A stretch of 11,328 nt of DNA from Pirellulaceae bacterium. GTDB lineage: Bacteria; Planctomycetota; Planctomycetia; Pirellulales; Pirellulaceae. The notes beneath the pieces were generated by a model that saw nothing but the letters and a program-made list of their open reading frames with translations, had not been told where the DNA came from and searched no databases. Where the stretch lies: NCBI GenBank assembly GCA_013002105.1, contig JABDKS010000669.1:1-11328 (forward strand), written 5' to 3'. Every line of letters begins with the position of its first letter. Within the stretch, counting starts at the first letter, position 1. Shown in pieces: positions 9,501 through 11,328 of this stretch. Both the position numbers and the translations under genes were made by a program.

Positions 9501-9557
9501 CGCAACGGAAATTGCTATCTGTGCCACAACTGTGGCAATAGCATGGGTTGCAGCTAG
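6528..9557 (+). CDS. nrdJ: Adenosylcobalamin-dependent class II ribonucleotide reductase
   Basis: This 1009-residue enzyme reduces ribonucleotides to deoxyribonucleotides in the cytoplasm, using adenosylcobalamin to make the active-site thiyl radical, so it needs no oxygen and no separate radical subunit. The radical-site motif NPCSE gives Asn418, Cys420 and Glu422. Cys212 (GSACFI) and Cys431 (TACNLASIN) are the likely redox pair; the 11-residue gap from Cys420 to Cys431 equals that in Thermotoga maritima NrdJ (Cys322 and Cys333, as I recall). PTGTISFMMDCDTTGIEPD at 602-620 is another family landmark. Residues about 790-890 match the TSCPD domain, followed by a low-complexity linker (about 895-975). 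The C-terminus has six cysteines (983, 986, 996, 999, 1002, 1008) in CxxC-type pairs, the usual tail for re-reducing the active site. I see no N-terminal ATP-cone. A strong ribosome binding site sets the start, and a terminator follows, so the gene is monocistronic. Confidence 0.97.
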   Translation: MATVLPSASAQNLSNDPAIERVNSQHGVQYASTKFGDRKRGNRPGLKIQPEFCPTDGRTPFETSQWDLRSAAIKDESGNALFEQNDCEIPADWSQLATNVVVSKYFYGDPNNPGERERSVRQLIHRVTRTITDWGLEDGYFDTPEDGDNFYRDLTWLCLHQHGAFNSPVWFNVGLYHQYGVTGSKCNWHWDETAQSTAQPDNPYEYPQGSACFIQSVDDNMEDIMRLACSEAMLFKFGSGTGTDLSTIRSQRERLSGGGTPSGPLSFMRVYDSIAGVVKSGGKTRRAAKMQSLKVWHPDVLEFIECKWNEEKKAHALIREGYESNFNGEAYSSVCFQNANLSVRVTDDYMQAVRDSQPWQTRWINSKSADQAPTYDAKELLNKMAECAWHCGDPGVQYDSTINKWHTCPNSGAINASNPCSEYMFLDDTACNLASINLMKFLRNDETFDVERFRAASRLYFIAQEILVDHASYPTEPIARNSHTFRPLGLGYSNLGSVVMTSGLPYDSDSARGLCGSLTALLHGEANRTSAELASVVGPFDAYQENEKPMLNVMQMHRDACDKIDDAGPGELKQAAQKLWDDVLQIGEKYGFRNAQATVLAPTGTISFMMDCDTTGIEPDIALVKYKQLAGGGMLKIVNQTVRLGLDKLGYSRPDIDVILKFVDENDTIEGAPGLKPEHLAVFDCAFQPANGVRSIPWQAHVTMMAAAQPFLSGAISKTVNMPNDVTPNDIADAYYWGWELGLKAIAIYRDGSKQSQPLNTSSDESEESATAETVEKIVYKPRRERLPDTRQSVTHKFTIAGHEGYLCVGLYPDGRPGEIFITMAKEGSTIGGIMDSFGTALSIALQYGVPLEVLVNKFSHTRFEPMGHTSNKDIRIAKSVVDYIARWLGLTFMSGQDHGSASIADKTNSGNGPEATASIGSPVMEGLKADAGAAVALAERATMLASLGESQNGNGDSKATTSSKDSNRTDQFARFQVDAPTCDNCGSITVRNGNCYLCHNCGNSMGCS

Positions 9558-9587
9558 AAATCACTGGTCGACCGATCGTCAATTTGC

Positions 9588-9618
9588 AAACGCCACCCGA
9601 TTTGGGTGGCGTTTTTTT
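9588..9618 (+). terminator. Strong intrinsic terminator of nrdJ
   Basis: An 11-bp perfect stem (AAACGCCACCC with GGGTGGCGTTT), a five-base loop and further T's begin 31 bases after the nrdJ stop. It isolates nrdJ from the downstream oxidoreductase gene, which must have its own promoter between about 9619 and 9746. Confidence 0.93.
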
Positions 9619-9746
9619 ATGCGCATGGTACTTGCGCAGCGCCTTGAGCCTCCTCCGATCGATTACGATAAGTTAATCCATCCCACCGCGGACTCAGCCG
9701 CTCGCCTCCCCCCATGTTCAGCCCGACTTTTTTTCGGAAACCACAG

Positions 9747-11108
9747 ATGCCAAAACCACGCAGCCTGCAATCTCATTCGCGATCCACGTCCGCAACCGAT
9801 CGCCGCCAATTTTTGAAATCCTCAGGTGCCGCTCTGACAGGTACCGGTGCAGCCGTGCTGACGTCCGGCGTCTGGACTGAATTGCCCGCCCAGGAATCGA
9901 ACTCTGCCAACAACAAACTGAAAATACTCTGCGTCGGAACCGCGAACCGCGCCGCCGCAGATGTCGATGGAGTGAAATCCGAAGACATCGTGGGCATCTG
10001 CGATGTCGACAAGAATTATCTGGATCGGGCCCAAAAACAGTTTCCCGACGCCGCCGCCTACGCTGATTATCGCGAAATGATCGCCGAGGAAGCCGACCGA
10101 GCCGATGCGATCGTGATTGCGACGGCCGATCACAACCACGCGCCGGCGGCCATTCGCGCCATCAGTGCCGGTCTGCATTGTTATTGCGAAAAACCACTCA
10201 CGCATACCATCGAAGAAGCCCGCATCATTGCTCAAGCTGCCAAAGCAAAGGGCGTCGCAACACAGATGGGCACGCAAATTCATGCGGGCGACAACTATCG
10301 CCGCGTCGTCGAAATCATCCAAGCCGGAACAATCGGTGATGTCACCGAAGTTCACGTGTGGGTGGGCAAAGGTTGGGGAGGAGGCGAACGACCAGAGAAG
10401 TCCGAACAACCGCCGGCGAACCTGAGTTGGGACCTTTGGCTGGGGCCGGCGCCGGAGCGACCGTACGCGCCTGGTCGCTACCATCCCGCCCAGTGGCGGC
10501 GATGGTGGGATTTCGGACAAGGAACACTCGGCGACATGGGGTGCCACTACATGGACCTGCCGTTCTGGGCTCTCGACCTGCGTCACCCGACGTCTTGCGA
10601 AGCAGACGGCCCCGCCGTTCATCCAGAAACCTGTCCACTCGGCTTGGTCGTTCGCTACCAATTTCCCCAGCGCGGCGAAATGCCACCGGTCAAGTTGACT
10701 TGGTACGACGGTAACAAGACGCCAAAGACTGTCGCCGGGGAACGGGTGCCCGGTAGTGGCGTGATGTTCGTCGGCACCGCCGGTAGCATGTTTGCCAGCT
10801 ACGGCAATTACAAACTGTTCCCGAAAGAAAAGTTTGCCAATTTCAAACCGCCGGCTCAAACCATTCCCAATTCGATTGGTCACCATGCCGAATGGATTCA
10901 AGCCTGCAAAGATGGCTCGCCGACCACCTGCAATTTTGATTACTCCGGTGCATTGACCGAGACAGTCTTGTTAGGCAACGTGGCCTACCGGACCGGTGAG
11001 TCGCTTCAATGGGATGCCGAATCGATGACCGCGACGAATTGCCCCGACGCCAACCAGTATGTGCGCAAGCAGTATCGAGCGGGCTGGGAAGTGGTCGGTA
11101 CCGTTTAG
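9747..11108 (+). CDS. Tat-exported Gfo/Idh/MocA family NAD(P)-dependent oxidoreductase
   Basis: This 453-residue protein carries a twin-arginine leader (DRRQFLKSS at 18-26, then a hydrophobic stretch to about 42), so it should be exported already folded with its cofactor. The nucleotide-binding fold starts at about 58 (KLKILCVGTANRA), followed by an acidic strand end (VGICDVD at 82-88) and the family signature EKP at 148-150 (CYCEKPLTHT), whose lysine is normally catalytic. The C-terminal domain contains GDMGCHYMD (262-270), with His267 a likely active-site residue. The dinucleotide loop reads VGTANRA rather than the usual GxGxxG. Exported members are common in planctomycetes and are usually linked to sugar or sugar-acid oxidation; the substrate here cannot be told. 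I chose ATG 9747 because it gives a normal Tat leader length; ATG 9714 in the same frame adds 11 residues. An aldehyde dehydrogenase starts 57 bases downstream on the same strand, so the two may be co-transcribed. Confidence 0.92.
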   Translation: MPKPRSLQSHSRSTSATDRRQFLKSSGAALTGTGAAVLTSGVWTELPAQESNSANNKLKILCVGTANRAAADVDGVKSEDIVGICDVDKNYLDRAQKQFPDAAAYADYREMIAEEADRADAIVIATADHNHAPAAIRAISAGLHCYCEKPLTHTIEEARIIAQAAKAKGVATQMGTQIHAGDNYRRVVEIIQAGTIGDVTEVHVWVGKGWGGGERPEKSEQPPANLSWDLWLGPAPERPYAPGRYHPAQWRRWWDFGQGTLGDMGCHYMDLPFWALDLRHPTSCEADGPAVHPETCPLGLVVRYQFPQRGEMPPVKLTWYDGNKTPKTVAGERVPGSGVMFVGTAGSMFASYGNYKLFPKEKFANFKPPAQTIPNSIGHHAEWIQACKDGSPTTCNFDYSGALTETVLLGNVAYRTGESLQWDAESMTATNCPDANQYVRKQYRAGWEVVGTV

Positions 11109-11165
11109 CGGTCGCCCCGCAATTCAAACGCGACCACAGCGGGACATCCACCTTGGAAAATCGTC

Positions 11166-11328
11166 ATGAAATTCTTTCTCGCTGGTCGGTGGCAGGATCG
11201 GGACCAAAAAATCGAGGTGACCAATCCCGCCAACGGCGAGATCGTCGATACGATTCCGAGGGCAAACGCGGCGGATGTGGAAAGCGCAATCCAAGCGGCG
11301 ATCGCTGGCGCAGCAATCACCGCTGCCC
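11166..11328 (+). CDS. NAD(P)-dependent aldehyde dehydrogenase, N-terminal fragment cut by the window edge
   Basis: Only the first 54 codons are present. They show the standard aldehyde dehydrogenase N-terminus: FLAGRWQD, then VTNPANGEIVDTIPRA, then ADVESAIQAA. The catalytic Cys and Glu lie beyond the window. There is no signal peptide, so the enzyme should be cytoplasmic and would oxidise an aldehyde to its acid with NAD(P)+. The start at ATG 11166 is favoured because FLAGRW should come right at the N-terminus; the upstream TTGGAAA is at best a weak ribosome binding site. It lies 57 bases after the Tat-exported oxidoreductase gene with no T-tailed terminator between them, though a short inverted repeat GGTCGC/GCGACC sits at 11110-11135. 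The substrate cannot be decided from this fragment. Confidence 0.85.
   Translation, partial: MKFFLAGRWQDRDQKIEVTNPANGEIVDTIPRANAADVESAIQAAIAGAAITAA

Noticed and set aside
9822..10901. 359-codon minus-strand open frame opposite the oxidoreductase gene
   Set aside because: It is a shadow of the Gfo/Idh/MocA gene on the other strand, whose EKP signature and Tat leader leave no doubt about the coding frame.
11110..11135. GGTCGC/GCGACC inverted repeat as a terminator between the last two genes
   Set aside because: The stem is short, the loop is 14 bases and no T-run follows.

Overview
The window looks like chromosomal DNA from a planctomycete, most likely a Rhodopirellula-like member of the Pirellulaceae. 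This is inferred from the moderate GC content, the mix of secreted enzymes with Sec or Tat leaders, a secreted PQQ-type beta-propeller starting its mature part with WPQFLGPNRDG, a Tat-exported Gfo/Idh/MocA oxidoreductase, a secreted protein with a DPFGG-repeat tail, and loosely packed, mostly monocistronic genes. No marker gene fixes the taxonomy. I see no mobile element, CRISPR array, rRNA or tRNA.

Layout. A four-helix membrane protein of unknown function (15-1325, +) may extend past the left edge. It converges on a xylose-isomerase-like TIM-barrel sugar epimerase/isomerase (1337-2158, -), which is divergent from a secreted PQQ-like beta-propeller protein (2382-3680, +). Next come two minus-strand genes, each with its own intrinsic terminator: a secreted protein of unknown function with a low-complexity DPFGG tail (3759-5012) and a small DUF2780-like protein (5236-5679). 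An 848-bp stretch without a convincing gene follows. It holds a notable pair of mutually exclusive hairpins (6278-6314) about 215 bases before nrdJ. The largest gene is nrdJ (6528-9557, +), the adenosylcobalamin-dependent class II ribonucleotide reductase, which ends at a strong terminator. Last are a Tat-exported Gfo/Idh/MocA oxidoreductase (9747-11108, +) and, 57 bases on in the same direction, the first 54 codons of an aldehyde dehydrogenase cut by the right edge.

How the genes fit together. nrdJ is housekeeping: it makes deoxyribonucleotides without needing oxygen but needs vitamin B12. The TIM-barrel protein, the oxidoreductase and the aldehyde dehydrogenase suggest carbohydrate and aldehyde metabolism, typical of planctomycetes that degrade polysaccharides, but only the last two are close enough to share a transcript. 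The remaining genes look independent. I found no convincing undescribed multi-gene system. The most interesting unexplained signals are the switch-like structure before nrdJ, the 17-bp tandem duplication before the DPFGG-protein gene, and the epimerase-like protein that keeps the metal site of D-tagatose 3-epimerase but not one substrate-side histidine.
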